From: Onthophagus taurus
Taxonomy: Eukaryota; Arthropoda; Insecta; Coleoptera; Scarabaeidae
DNA length: 64,000 bases
NCBI RefSeq assembly: GCF_036711975.1
Contig: NC_091968.1
Coordinates: 11,532,001-11,596,000 of the forward strand
Direction: 5' to 3'
Every line of letters begins with the position of its first letter. Within the stretch, counting starts at the first letter, position 1. The notes below the pieces were generated by a model. It was not told the origin of the DNA. It did not search any database and saw nothing but the letters and a program-made list of their open reading frames with translations. Made by a program: the position numbers and the translations under genes. Below, one piece after another: positions 20,875-31,863 of this stretch.

Positions 20875-21180
20875 AGCGAAATATATTTTCTACCCCAAAC
20901 TACTAACCCTTATTAGTTCTTTCAAAAGTACTACTTAACGTATAAAGAAATCACATGCTAAATTGCACCAAAATCGATAAGTAGTACTTGAAAAAAAAAA
21001 AATTTGGGGTGGTGAGAGTAGTTAACCCCAGCCACCCCTAAATGAGAAAAAACACATAATTAATATTTTTAAATGTACTATAAGTGTATTTAATGAAGCC
21101 AAAATCGACAGGGTAGTTTTTAAATTATTCCAAAAAAGTAGGGGTACTTTTCTACTGCCTCTACTGGGATTGAATATACT
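20875..21180. repeat. Dispersed repeat P, copy 1
   Basis: Starts GCGAAATATATTTTCTACCC and contains AGTTAACCCCAGCCA and AATCGACAGGGTAGTTTTTA. The same blocks in the same order occur at 52478-52890. It lies inside the TGCAC transposon here and just outside a hAT element there. Confidence 0.6.
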
Positions 21181-21698
21181 GTGTTCTCTAATACAACAAA
21201 TATTAATTATTATAAGGTTTTATTTCTTAATATTTAATATTAATATTAATTATTACAAAACACGCTTTCAAATATTCCGCCATATTAGTTACACTGCATT
21301 AAACTGCACTTATTGAACTTAATCGAAAGCAGGTGGAACAAAATCTGCACTAACTTGCACTGGCTGCACTAAATTGCACTGCACATGGCCTAACGAACAG
21401 TATGAGTGCAACTGCACTAAACTGCACTATCCCCAACGAACACACAACATCTGCACTAAACTGCTTAGTGCAAGTGAGTGCAAGTAGTGCAGTCCCAACG
21501 AACAAAGCTTATGGGTACTACTTTCTAAATAGTTGACAGTTATATGTTTTAGCACAATGGTGATACCAGATTTTCAATTGGACGAATTATTTCAAAATGG
21601 CGACTTTCAACCTTTTTTTTTTAAATGGAATGCCATAATTTTTTTTTATTGTTGAGATCCTAAAAACATTCTTTTTACGATAGTATTTCGTTTTTCTC

Positions 21699-22020
21699 AA
21701 GGACAGTAGAATCTAACAGGACTGCTACATCCATTGTATTTTTGTAGTCCACTACGGGTTGGTTGCCCGCACTCTACGTCACACTATTTGCCACGCCTGG
21801 TAACTGTCTGTGTTTTTAGAGGTTATATGATAGACATTAATACGTCTAAAAACATAAAACTTCAAAAATAATATGAATATGTCTAGCATATAACCTTTAA
21901 AAATACACAGCAAACGCATAGACCATAGCAACAGCTGGGCGTGGAAAATGGTGTGACGTAGTTTGCGGGCAGGTTGTCACAACAATGGATGTAGCAGTCC
22001 TGTTAGATTCTACTGTCCTT
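21699..22020. mobile_element. 322-bp MITE with ~38-bp terminal inverted repeats
   Basis: AAGGACAGTAGAATCTAACA at the left is matched by its complement at the right end; the repeat continues through GGACTGCTACATCCATTGT. The interior is also partly palindromic (GAGGTTATATG... / ...CATATAACCTTT). Non-coding. Confidence 0.75.
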
Positions 22021-22529
22021 GGTTTTTCTTAAAAATTCATGTCTTTTCCCATCAAAAAGCAAACTAACATTTTAATCTATAGTTCGTTTTTTTTCTATAA
22101 TACTTGTCAATGTAAATTTTTTAGGGTTTCTGTTGGTATTATCTAGGACTCTTATAAAATTTACGTTATTTTCCTGATTTTTAGTAACATTTTCAGTAAC
22201 TAAATAGTTGAGGTTAAAATACTAATAAATTTGTAGATAAATACGATTTTAACGAAGTACATATTTATTGTAAAAACGTGCTAAAAAGTAATTAAATAGA
22301 ACAAAACACCTTTTCTAGGTAAGTAAATGGCAAATAAACACCTCACAACATTTTTTATGCACCTTTTCTTTTGGAATAACGAAAGCTCAAACGTCAGTGT
22401 GACGTATCTACTTCAAAACATGATAAAACAAAATTCCTTGTTAATTTTGCCAACTTTACAACAATTTGACAGGTATTATAGAAAAAAAATGAACTATAGT
22501 AGCTCGTGAATGTTTTTACACTCGATGTT
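22021..22529. other. AT-rich stretch, nothing recognised
   Basis: No gene, RNA or repeat with a partner in the window was found here. Confidence 0.4.
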
Positions 22530-24630
22530 ATTTGTCTGTTTTTGTCATGCCCTCGTGTCGCGAAAGCGCTTGCGCGAATCGTAATTTTTAAAGAGTTTGA
22601 AGTGTTTCGCGCATATTTTATGCAGATTTAAAATGCAATTACAATTGTAGATGGTTTACTTAAATAAATCAGAATATATGTACTTTTGTGTGAGATTGAG
22701 GTTGAATATTGCTTTAAATATCAACTTTATCTAGGTTGTTCATTAAACATTATATTCTGTAAAATTAAATTAATACATACATAGTAATTATTAAATATGT
22801 GTACCAAAATAGAGTTATTAATTTTTAACATAATTTGTGAGCTCACGCTATTTAATGACGTTGTTACATTAATCAAAGATATAATAACAAAATTCATAAA
22901 ATATGTAGGTACTTACTATTTAATGTACAGGGTGGGCAAATTTGGGTGTTATTATAGGCTATCTCAGAAACTATAAGAGATATAAAAAAAGTAGGTGCCA
23001 TGTCCCGGTCTCTTTTTCCGAGACTAATCCAATCCCGTAAAGACCAAATCTCTATCTTCTTTTGTTTTTAAGTTATAGCCAAAAAGTCAAATTTTAGTGA
23101 TTTCAAAAAATGCTTATATTTCCTTTATTTTTGAAATTAGAGAAATCGGGTTAATACATTCTTAAGACACTTTTTTGAGTAGAATATAATGCCGTTGAAA
23201 AATTTTTGACATAGCTGATAATTTTTGAGATATAACATAAAGTTGTATTTTTTTAAATACAAACTATACTTTATTATGATGTTACTGAAAAGAGCATATT
23301 TTTAGCTTTCCAATGACGTATCGCACGCATGATGTTTCTGTGGAAAATAAGCGTTATTTTTCAATTTTTAAAATATTAAAGATTAATATCCAAATTTTTA
23401 ATTATAGTAGGCGAGGAAAACGCTACATACTATGTACTCAGTTACTATAGCAACGTGAGTTTACTTATCATTTCATTCATGAATTTTGCGAAACAAGTTT
23501 CCCGTTTAAGAAGTTCCGCAGTATCTTTAAATAAAACGATAAAATTAAATATAGAATATATTGGAGTCCGCTTTGAAGATGATACATAAGTCTTCATATC
23601 CCCATTCAAACGGTGTTCAATGGAAAGTCCGCTCCCAGTTTATGATCCCTAATTTTCCTCTATCTCACCCAATTTCAAAAGAAAAGATTGCTGATATCAA
23701 AAAACTTCTACATCTTATGTTTGAGGAAAACTGGGAAAATACAAAATACTACCGCAGATTTCATTCATTGATACTGTTCTAATCTTACAACCAGTAAGTT
23801 GAGTAGAAAAAGATGACAGTTTATGACTGTTTAGTTCCTGAAGTTGTCCATATTTAATTATTCATTAATTAATACATTTCTTGTATTTTTAATAAACAAA
23901 CTTTACTTGCTAATCATTTTTTATTGGTGAACAAAGTCAGGGATAAGATGCTGAGAAATTTAAATTAACTATTCAAAGTTTTTATTCGTTGGTACAAAAC
24001 CAACTTATCCTGAATAATGGTACAAAACCAACTTTATTCTGTCATATTCGTGCAAAACCATATATTATAGCCACTAGGTAGTATTTACTGTCCGGACCCG
24101 CCTACTATAATCAAAATTTTGAACATTAGCGCTTACTATTTTCCAATTGAAAATTAACGCTTATTTTCTGCAAATACACCATACATGCGATACATCATTG
24201 GAAAGCTAAAAATATGCTCTTTTCTTTAACATCATAATCAAGTATAGTTTGTATTTAAAAAAACACAACTTTGTGTTGTATCTCAAAAATCATCAAGTAT
24301 ATTTAAAACTTTTCAACGGCAGTATATTCCACTTAAAAAAGTGTCTTAAGAACGTATCAACCCCATTATAATTTGAAAAATAAACGAAATATGAGCATTT
24401 TTTGAAATCACGAAAATTTGACTTTTTGGCTATAACTTAAAAACAAAAGAAGATAGAGGTTTGATGTTTGCGGGATTGAATTAGTCTCGAAAAAAGACAC
24501 TGCGACATGGCACCTACTTTTTTCGTATCTCTTATAGTTTCTGAGATAGCCTATAATAGCACCCAAATTTGCCCACCCTGTACATAATATTCTATCATAA
24601 AATTTGCATCTATGTAATTATTAATAATTA
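22530..24630 (+). repeat. Repeat Q copy 1, carrying a family C insertion
   Basis: 22530-22927 plus 24583-24630 match, inverted, the continuous block at about 35420-35885. A marker segment is CGCTTGCGCGAATCGTAA near 22568. The interruption is the family C element, absent from the other copy. Confidence 0.8.
22928..24580. mobile_element. Palindromic TA-flanked element, family C
   Basis: 1653 bp with ends CAGGGTGGGCAAATTTGGGT and its complement, flanked by TA (22926-22927 and 24581-24582). The empty paralogous site at 35470-35471 has a single TA, which confirms both borders. Arms are ~480 bp. The middle (about 23440-24090) is unique and holds a short frame at 23561-23782 (PISKEKIADIKKLLHLMFEE) that resembles C-terminal parts of proteins from other insect repeats; I cannot name it. 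Confidence 0.88.
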
Positions 24631-24890
24631 GCTGCTTGTTTGTTTATATTTGCCATGTACTTACCAGACTTGTGGGTTACACCAAATATTAACAAAATAA
24701 AAGACGAATTTTAAGAAAATTATTTTTACTCTACTGATTTTTAAACAAAATAAGTTTATAATATTTGGATCGTATATTATTGAATTTTAAAGAGTTTAAT
24801 TTAGTTTCGTGGAAGATGCGAATCGTAATATTTTTCTAAAATAATTTTTATAAGTTGAATCATGTGATAATCTAAATAATCTTGATCTTT
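24631..24890. other. AT-rich spacer, nothing recognised
   Basis: No coding frame or repeat partner was found in this short stretch between repeat Q and the family B fragment. Confidence 0.35.
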
Positions 24891-25020
24891 CTATATAAAT
24901 ACATTGGAAAATTTCAGTTAGATAGATAAAACTATTCTAAAACTTTTTTGTCTCTCTGATGTTCTTCTAAAATTTAATAATTTCTGAGAAAAAAATAATT
25001 AAGCAAACACTAACTGTTAA
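24891..25020. repeat. Family B fragment
   Basis: AAAATTTCAGTTAGATAGAT to AAGCAAACACTAACTGTTAAG matches one internal arm of the family B palindromes (compare about 13325-13450). It has lost both ends and abuts a Penelope-like fragment. Confidence 0.75.
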
Positions 25021-25648
25021 GATTAGTAACTAGTTCCAATTTATGAGGTGTATTGTTCTTATTTTTGACAGGATCTAAATTGTGAATTTGTGTGGTGGTG
25101 TCGTTATTACTATATAGATAATTATATTTATCAGAGTGTTTTTCGTATATATTATTATGCTTCACCTGTTGTTGTTTTCTTTTCCTTAGTTTATGAAGTT
25201 TCCTATTTTTAGTTTGTTCATCTTGTATACTCTGTTGGATAGCTTCTTCTTTAACGTTGATAATAATTTCTTCTAGTTCCAGGAATTGGAATTGTGTATT
25301 AAGTTGTCTATGTAGCATTGTAAGCTTTGTGTAAAGGAAATTCAAAGAACAATAATGTTTGCGTTTTTCTTTGTTAAGTAAATATTTTTCAATTCTTCTC
25401 TTCTTGGTTTCGTTGACATTTTTAGTTTTTATTTTAGCAAAGTTTGGAGTTATTTCTTCACATGTTTCGATGAAATAAATGTGGTTGTAGATTATGAAAA
25501 CGTGTTTATAGATTTTCCTATACTTATGGACAGTGGACGAGTTTATATCCGATTGAAACCTGAAAAGGTCCATATCGCAAAGGCCAAATAGTAATGTGTG
25601 GGAAGTTGAAATTAAACTCTTGAAGCCTCTGTTTGTTTATATTAAATG
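25010..25648 (-). pseudogene. Penelope-like element, 5' leader and N-terminal coding part
   Basis: On the minus strand a leader (about 25648-25574) shares TACATTTAATATAAACAAAC with 27294-27313, the segment just after a hammerhead motif. A reading frame then starts MDLFRFQSDINSSTVHKYRK and runs 187 residues, Lys/Gln/Asn-rich, with the N-terminal domain character of Penelope-like ORFs. RT and GIY-YIG parts are absent, because the copy is cut at about 25020 by the family B fragment, where the frame ends in foreign sequence. Confidence 0.55.
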
Positions 25649-25753
25649 TACTTCCCTTCATTTTAGTTCGTTGCCGTTTAAAGTGCACTCAATTTTATTT
25701 TATTTATACAAATGTATGTGTTTTTAAATTGTATTAACATGTTTTAACTTATA

Positions 25754-26149
25754 CAGGGTGAGCTTTTTCCATGTTTAGTATAGAGATCTTGAAAACTAGC
25801 GGAGATAGAGAGATGATTAAATAGGGAAAGAATTGCAGTTTCATGAACTCAATTTAATGACCTTTTTGTTTTTTGTATAAAATGCATATGCAAGTAGATA
25901 TCTCGAAAAAACTGTTTTTTTATTATATCGTTATATTGTAGGGTATTACATGTTTAATAAAGCAGTCTAACTGATTTTTTTATGTAAGCAATAATTTTTG
26001 AGTTATGACACAAACTTATCATTTTTCTAATGGAAACCATAGTTGGCCATGACTTTATAAAAAATGCATTTTTTTAACGATTCTAATGATATACCACTTG
26101 TCATAGATATTTTCATTAATAAATAAATTATAGCCATTTATTCTTTTAA
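25754..26149. repeat. Left end of a TA-flanked repeat (CAGGGTGAGC type)
   Basis: A CAGGGTGAGCTTTTTCCATG start after TA at 25752-25753 marks a transposon end. The block GGAAACCATAGTTGG near 26033 recurs near 63365, so the family has another member in the window. The matching right end was not found. Confidence 0.5.
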
Positions 26150-26621
26150 TTGGAAAACTGTTCAGGTAGTATGGAAACAATTGATAGATACGTTTGGTTA
26201 CGACAGCAGAAATGAATTTTTCTAATCAATAAAAGCGTAATATCATTGAGTGTTACATTTCATGCTATAAAAATGCAATACAAGCTGCAGAACAGTATTT
26301 TGATCGTCGCCAGCCTTCTCTACCTACTTTGAAAAGAGGCTGATAATTTTGGGCGAGTATGGTTCTTTCTGTAAACCAACTAAAGATGCAATATAGAAGT
26401 AAATGTATTAGCACGAATCCATCAATATGCATCGGTTTCAACACAAGTTGCATCTGAAGCAGGCGTCACAACGCGTTGTCGTAAGAAAAATGTAAGAGAA
26501 AAGAATATTGTACGTTGTTTATTAACATGTGTGAAGCTGATCATAGCTTAGGTTTTGTGGACTGATGAAACACGATTTACAAACTGCGGCATGTTTAATA
26601 GATATAATCATGGCACACTAG
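26150..26621 (+). pseudogene. Tc1/mariner-superfamily transposase relic
   Basis: Pieces in several frames: AEQYFDRRQPSLPTLKR, HQYASVSTQVASEAGVTTR and TDETRFTNCGMFNR. The last is the first catalytic aspartate region of the insect transposase group that reads TDEATFTRDGIFN. Many stops; only the N-terminal half is left. Confidence 0.55.
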
Positions 26622-27138
26622 GTTAAATATCGATATGATATGTGTGCATTTTTCAAAAAACCCTAATTATCTCCCAAACTATAAATGTTAGGTATAGGAC
26701 ATATGGGATATAAAAGATGTAAAATGACACACCGAAGACGACTAAGTAATAAAATATGGGGGGTGCCATTTAAAAAAATGAAGTTATGGTATTTCCCCCA
26801 AAAATCGAGTGTTCTCTGATTTTTTTAACAAATGTCTGCTGGAGCAGATTTTCTAGAAAAATTCGAATAACTCGAGAACGGCCGAATGAAATTGCAAAAA
26901 GTAAAGTTATTCATAAACCTTGAAAACAGACAAATCCAAATATGTAAAAATATATAGGGTGTTCTATTTAAAAAAATAAAGTAGGTGGCGACTTCCGGTA
27001 TAACCGGAAGTGCTAGAAATCTGAAAATATTTTAGTCGAAGAGAACGCAATTAATAATACTTAAATCTGAATTTTCAAATTTTTGTATTGGCCAGAACCC
27101 TGTAAAGTTCTAATGGACGGTCGTCATGGATGACCCTG
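26622..27138. repeat. Family F fragment (one arm)
   Basis: From GGTTAAATATCGATATGATA to GATGACCCTG before TA at 27139-27140. It matches the right arm of the family F element at 56850-57328, including GGAAGTGCTAGAAATCTGAA and the GTTCTCTGAT/CAGCAGAC region. The end is diverged from the other copies. Confidence 0.6.
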
Positions 27139-27243
27139 TATATTATCGATTTTCTTCAATTTTGACTGTAAGTAATTTTAGGATCATTGTTTTTCTTTAG
27201 ATTTTTGTAATTTTATTTATATCTTGTAAATTTGTATGCATTT

Positions 27244-27297
27244 GTAGATTTGGCTGATGATGATCATTATTAGTTGATCGAAACCGGTACCAACTAC
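27244..27297 (+). ncRNA. Hammerhead-type ribozyme motif, family 1 (Penelope-like)
   Basis: Parts in order: helix I 5' side GTAG-AT-TTGG (27244-27253); core CTGATGA (27254-27260); one extra T; helix II GATCA / TGATC (27262-27266, 27275-27279) with an 8-nt loop; GAAAC (27280-27284); CG; GTA (27287-27289); helix I 3' side CCAA-CTAC (27290-27297). Predicted cleavage follows A27289. Helix III is only the CCGG palindrome, so a dimer would be needed. The sequence 3' of it (27290-27350) is the same Penelope-like leader seen at 25648, which fits the known placement of hammerheads in Penelope-like terminal repeats. Confidence 0.7.
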
Positions 27298-27350
27298 ATT
27301 TAATATAAACAAACAGAGGTTTTAAGAGTTTAATTTCAACTTTCCAAACA
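27290..27350 (+). repeat. Penelope-like leader fragment
   Basis: TACATTTAATATAAACAAAC and TTTAATTTCAACTTTCC match the minus-strand leader at about 25590-25648. It begins at the predicted hammerhead cut and ends without a coding part. Confidence 0.6.
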
Positions 27351-27468
27351 TTATTATTATATGAGCATGTAATGAGGGCTATTCACTAAGGTTAAGTTTA
27401 TGTTACGAGCGTAGCAAGTGGTATAATTAACCTGAGTGAACAATAGCTCATTATATGTGAGTAGAATA
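27351..27468. repeat. Small hairpin
   Basis: GGGCTATTCACTAAGGTTAA near 27377 pairs imperfectly with TTAACCTGAGTGAACAATAGCTC near 27428. No coding content. Confidence 0.45.
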
Positions 27469-27929
27469 CTATACTTTGTCCACGACTATTGAAATTGATT
27501 TCATAAATTTATTTTTAAATAAATTTTTGGATAAAGTTTAAACATCAATGTAACACAGTTTCAATGTTACTAACTGTAACCAATTTCGCAACAATTTGTC
27601 AAAATTAAATATCAATTTTATAAAACGTCGTTTTTTTTACGAAAATTAATTTATGCTTAAGTCATACCAAAAAAGGAATTTGTTTAGGTTTTCTTAATGT
27701 CAAACCTTTAAACTCCTAAAAAATTGAATTAAATTAGCGTTTTTTGAAATTTTAACGTTTCAAATAATTATTATTAGTCTGTTAAGTTGATTACCCGTGA
27801 ATAATGATTATTATTCACCGCTATTATTCACTCCGTGAAAAATAACTACCCTTTTGTTATAGAAAACTCATTCATAAGGTATTGTTATTATAATTACAAT
27901 ATTATAAGGGAGTCGTGGACAAATTATAG
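27469..27929. mobile_element. 461-bp MITE with 19-bp inverted ends
   Basis: CTATACTTTGTCCACGACT at 27469-27487 matches the complement of 27911-27929 with one mismatch. The interior is AT-rich and non-coding. Confidence 0.6.
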
Positions 27930-28257
27930 TTTTTGCTGTGTGGATAAAATTAAGACAGGTTATTTACTATTTTAATAGTAGGCGTTGGGTGAACAATTGT
28001 CTATCCTTGGGGAGGGGGGATCCCTAATGAATAAAAAAAAAAAAATTTAAGCGTCGTCAAATTCTAATGCCAACCTGCGGCTTATATTTCTCATTTATTC
28101 TTTTTTGTATTTATCTTTGTTTAATTAAGTCAAATTAAATGATGTCAAACAATGTCAAATATAAATGATATTGATAAATCAGTTCATTTTTGTAATAAGT
28201 GTAATTTATAAGTGTAAAAAGTGTAAAAAAACATTTACAAATTTTTAAATAATAAAA
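27930..28257. other. Upstream region of the THAP gene
   Basis: AT-rich, with a G-rich block (GGGGAGGGGGGATCCC near 28010) and an A12 run. No coding frame. It probably holds the old promoter of the gene that starts at 28258. Confidence 0.35.
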
Positions 28258-28759
28258 ATGTCGGTTACTAAACCTTGCCGTGTACCATCTTGCGATGATA
28301 AAGACATTAAAAGGTAAATTATAAAAATTATTATTTAATACGGCATAATTACTTTCATTCTGTATTTCTAGATATTATTTTCCGACCGACCCTATTATTC
28401 GAATGGCTTGGCTCTCTCGAATAAATAATTCAAAATTATTTGAATTAATTAATGATAAGCGTCCAAGTAACTATTGTGTTTGCGCCAAACATTTTGCACC
28501 AATGTGCAAATATGTTGAGGGGAAATTGAAACAAAGCTACCTACATTATACTTGCTAGGTAAACGAAATTTTATATAAAAGTTTGTTTTTTAATCTATAT
28601 AATATATATTTTTTATATCATCTTGATTTGTAAGAAGAAACTATAAATAATAAACTTTTTGTCCCCACAAGATCAACCAACAGAAGATACTTCAGGTATG
28701 TTGCATGGTATGAAATCAATTATTTAGTTTCATCATTCATAATTATATAATTCAATATA

Positions 28760-29054
28760 CAGTGTGTCCCCGGATTGTGTCCCCGAAAGGTATAATTGAC
28801 AATAAATTTTTGAATTCAAATTCCATCTTTTGCAATTAAAGTCTGGATGTCATAAAACGAAATATAACCAAGTTTTACGTCAAATATCCTCAAAGTACCA
28901 AAGTTAACGCAAGAAGTTTGTTAACCGTTGCAGGTAAAGTGATCTTTCTGAGCAATGTACAACAAAAGTTGATTAAGATAAAATGTTTGTTATGTTAAAT
29001 TATAGCGATATGCCGAATATATACCTTACGGGGATACAATCCGGGGACACACTG
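28760..29054. mobile_element. 295-bp TA-flanked MITE
   Basis: Ends CAGTGTGTCCCCGGATTGT and ACAATCCGGGGACACACTG, flanked by TA. It lies in an intron of the THAP-like gene. Confidence 0.85.
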
Positions 29055-29093
29055 TATACCATATTATATGTTTATACCCCGACATGCCATATA

Positions 29094-30258
29094 CAGGTGA
29101 GTCAGAAAGAATGGGAAATCCGAATATCGGAGATACTAGACACCAAAATATGATGATTTAACGTATCATCTCTTATACAAATGTCAGTGGTTTTCGAGGC
29201 ACAGGCTGTTGAAAGTTAAATTCTTATTTCGAAATTTCTTGATAATTTTGAAGGTTTTTGTACTATTAACATAAAATTTGGTAGTTTTATGTTTTCGAGC
29301 ATGAGAAATACGAATTTCAAACTTGTTTTGTTATTGTTCGTAGAGGGCGCTAGATACACGCTGCTCGTTTGATAAATCAAATCATAAGTTTTTTGACTCG
29401 ACAGCTACGACCAATAAGAGCTGCAAATCACAAAGAGCATTCAATTTTACATAAAAAAGGTACTCTTATTCAAATTGTCTAAGTCTATCGGTTTTCGAAT
29501 TATTTCCTTTTAAATGTTTAAATGAATTTTTTCTTCTAAAATATTTATTTTTTAACATAAGCAAAGTTGAGTTATTTTTCCGCTTATGTTTCGACAATTG
29601 CCTATTAATTGTCAACATTGATCTAATTTCCGTCTGCAATAATCATTTTTACCAACAATAAAGTTATTTCCAATTTGAAAATGTCACGACATAGTAAGTT
29701 TTTTAATAGTGAGAAATCCAGATTTAACTCCACCGGATTTTTGAAAATGGTCACAATATTCTATTGTTATTAATTAATTGTTATTGTTATCGATTATTAT
29801 CGTTACTAATTGCAATAGTTACTGTGTGTTATTGATTTTAAATGTTAACCTTAAAATTACTTTGAAACAATTAAAAGCAGATAACTTGGAAACCAGTAGA
29901 GTTAGACAGTGTAAGCAAGAGTACCTTTTTTGTGCAGAATTCACCATACCTCAACTGACAAAATAGTCATGACTTGACATCTCAAACGTACAGTGTGTAT
30001 CTAGCGTCCTCTACGAGTAATCACAAAACAAATATTCGTATTTCTCATGCTCAAAAACATCTAACTACCAAATTTTATGTTAATAGTACAAAAACCTTCA
30101 AAATTTTTTCAAAAAATTTCGAAATAAAAATTTAACTTTCAACACCCTGTGTATTAAAAACCACCGACATTTGTATAAGACATGTTAGGTTAAATCATCA
30201 TATTTTGGTGTCTAGTGTCTCCGGTATTCGGATTTCCCATTCTTTCTGACTCACCCTG
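29094..30258. mobile_element. 1165-bp TA-flanked palindromic element
   Basis: Ends CAGGTGAGTCAGAAAGAATG and its complement, flanked by TA. Arms extend ~200 bp (to GAAATTTCTTG.. and its partner). It contains a second inverted pair near 29330/30020 (CAAA..ACAAACTTG type, GTAGAGGGCGCTAGATACAC). No transposase frame. It lies in the same THAP-gene intron. Confidence 0.8.
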
Positions 30259-30867
30259 TATATATGTATTTATACCCCGACATATTTATGCCCCGGCAAA
30301 CTTCCTGGTGTAACTAGTTCAACTGTTATGCAAGTCTATCCTGGATGTAGTAAACAACAAGGTTGCGAAGTTGCTTCAACCTCATTTAGTGAGCAAAATT
30401 CTGTCATTTCATTAGAAATGAATAGGAAACGGCTTCACCTAAGTGATGAAAAAGAAATAATTGGTAAATATCGTAAAAACTGAATAATCATTCTTATTTA
30501 AAATTATCTTTAATGTTTGTAGATAAGAAACGGAGGAAATTACCTTTTACAAATAACTGCAGCAATTGCAACCTGGCTGGAGTAAAAAAAAGCGTTGTGT
30601 CGTGCCAAGGAAAATTCCAGAACAATAAGGCAAAAGCTAATACAATTGAAGAAAAACCTCAGGTATTGGTGAACCTCAAACATTTGAATTAAGAAACTAG
30701 AAATTTCTTTAACAGCCAGTCCCGAAATCAAAAAAAAAGAAGTGCTTCCATGACGAGAGCCTTTCCATTTACAAACAAAGTGGTAAAGGATACCGTTTCT
30801 TATTAAATTTCTTTTCATTACCATCCAGGAAGACGCTACAAAAACTGTTACGGTAAACAAAATGCAA

Positions 30868-31035
30868 CATTATTCTATTTATTAAACTAAGACTAGAACT
30901 AATAGTAGCACTATCACTAGAACTAACACTAGCTAGAAACTTTTGGGTTAAGCCGTGCGTCTTTTGAAAAAGTGCTTGCCGTTTCGGATGCCATGTTGTA
31001 ACCTTCTTCAGAAACAAGTTCGAAGTGATTTCGAG
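30868..31035 (-). repeat. Penelope-like tail, family 3, minus copy
   Basis: The complement matches 54500-54690: a hammerhead-like core, then AGTTCTAGTGATAGTGCTA-type short repeats. It stands head to tail against a plus-strand piece at 31036. Confidence 0.6.
30966..31021 (-). ncRNA. Hammerhead-like motif, family 3, decayed copy
   Basis: Minus-strand GAAC-TT-GTTT, CTGAAGA, A, GGTTAC ... GCATCC, GAAAC as in 54555-54610, but the helix I 3' side has changed (AAGCAC instead of AAACAT), so pairing is weakened. Confidence 0.5.
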
Positions 31036-31115
31036 TTGTCTTCAATAGTGTTACTATTAGTTCTAGTTTTAGTTTAATTAACACCGGCCGTGAAAGCTTT
31101 CGTACTTATATTCTA
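31036..31115 (+). repeat. Penelope-like tail, family 3, plus copy end
   Basis: TTAATTAACACCGGCCGTGA followed by AAGCTTTCGTACTTATA matches 54698-54735. Preceded by the TAGTTCTAG-type short repeats. Confidence 0.55.
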
Positions 31116-31457
31116 TTTATGTTAGCAAATTTTATTAATTTTGTGAATAATAAATTATTATGTTGAAATTAGATCTTTCATTTAAAAGATATTTATGTCC
31201 TTTTTTCAAAGCAATATTAATTGTGTTATTTTTAAATTTGGTGGTTAAAGTGCGAAGCGAACAATGTTGCCAGATCGTTGGTTAGCCCAGATTTACACCA
31301 TTGTCCTAGTGGAAGTTGGTTAATCTATGGTTAGTACTCTGCGGTGACATCGGATGGAGCTGTACGCAAGGTACATTTTAATAAGGTAAAGTTGACCATT
31401 TCTATTTTAATTACCTTTTGAAAACTGTCAAAATTATAAAATTTTTACTACACCTGT
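31116..31457. other. Spacer, nothing recognised
   Basis: AT-rich with a more GC-rich patch near 31255-31375. No frame, RNA or repeat partner was identified. Confidence 0.35.
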
Positions 31458-31863
31458 TATTCAGTAAATAAATCGATTGAAGATGCTGGGAACAAACATC
31501 CCCTCGTTGATATTTAGCCCGACTCTTGCACACACCTCCTTTAAGTCGTTCAGCATTAGTTTAATCTCTCCAAGGCTATCCGACATAAGAACTATATCGT
31601 CCGCGTAGCACAAATTACTTAAGCATTTGCAATCAATGTTTATACCTTTTTGGGTCCAATCCAGTTGTTTAAATGCACTCTGAGGACTGTGATGAACAAT
31701 CGCCTTCTTTTACTACTTCTACTCTTTTCAGTTCTTTCATGCAATTTTACCGTCATTGTGGCATTCTTGTAGATATTATAAGTAAGTTTGGTATATCGAT
31801 AATCGACTCTGCATTCTTGAAGTGCTTGCAAAACTGCCATCAACTCAATTTAAATTAAATTTT
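31458..31863 (-). pseudogene. RTE-type LINE reverse transcriptase fragment
   Basis: Minus strand: LMAVLQALQECRVDYRYTKL and YNIYKNATMTVKLHERTEK, then a gap and frame change, then CYADDIVLMSDSLGEIKLML and CARVGLNINEGM. The A-D-D catalytic motif and the LQECRVDYRY..IYNIYKNATM signature are those of RTE-clade LINEs. The segment that should carry RQGD..SP is lost, so it is dead. Confidence 0.8.

Larger units (their letters stand above)
18821..21509. mobile_element. DNA transposon with 27-bp TIRs and subterminal TGCAC repeats
   Basis: The left end AGCTTTGTTCGTTGGGACTG is matched by its complement at 21483-21509; a 3-bp TAT flanks both sides. The right 200 bp hold about ten copies of TGCAC, mostly as TGCACTAAACTGCAC, and copies of AACGAACA; the left end has a few. 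Subterminal repeats and a 3-bp target suggest a PIF/Harbinger-like element, but this is unproven. A short frame at 20757-20876 starts MDEQEIVSEILVENEI and could be a transposase start whose remainder was deleted. A second inverted pair lies inside (18949-18966 and 20509-20526). Confidence 0.65.
28258..30852 (+). pseudogene. THAP-domain, P-element-like transposase gene, partial and frameshifted
   Basis: Exons: 28258-28313, 28372-about 28558, 28672-28695, about 30311-30463, 30523-30662, 30716-30852. Exons 1-2 give a THAP zinc finger: C-R-V-P-S-C, F-P, the W of MAWLSRI, then C-V-C-A-K-H-F. Where the family has AVPT, two bases seem missing (about 28540), so the frame hits TAG at 28556-28558; read in the shifted frame the exon runs on to a GTAAAC donor. 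Exon 6 encodes SIYKQSGKGYRFLLNFFSLP, the segment that follows the THAP domain in THAP9/P-element transposases. Nothing later in the gene is present. The acceptor of the fourth exon is uncertain. Two MITEs lie in one intron. It is likely a domesticated or mobile P-type gene that has died; a host THAP gene is less likely. Confidence 0.65.

Noticed and set aside
23561..23782. Frame in the centre of the family C element as a transposase
   Set aside because: Only ~70 codons with a weak resemblance to C-termini of other repeat proteins; no catalytic motif.
25754..27138. One single transposon spanning this stretch
   Set aside because: The left end (CAGGGTGAGC) and right end (GATGACCCTG) do not match beyond CAGGGT, and the middle and right parts belong to other families.
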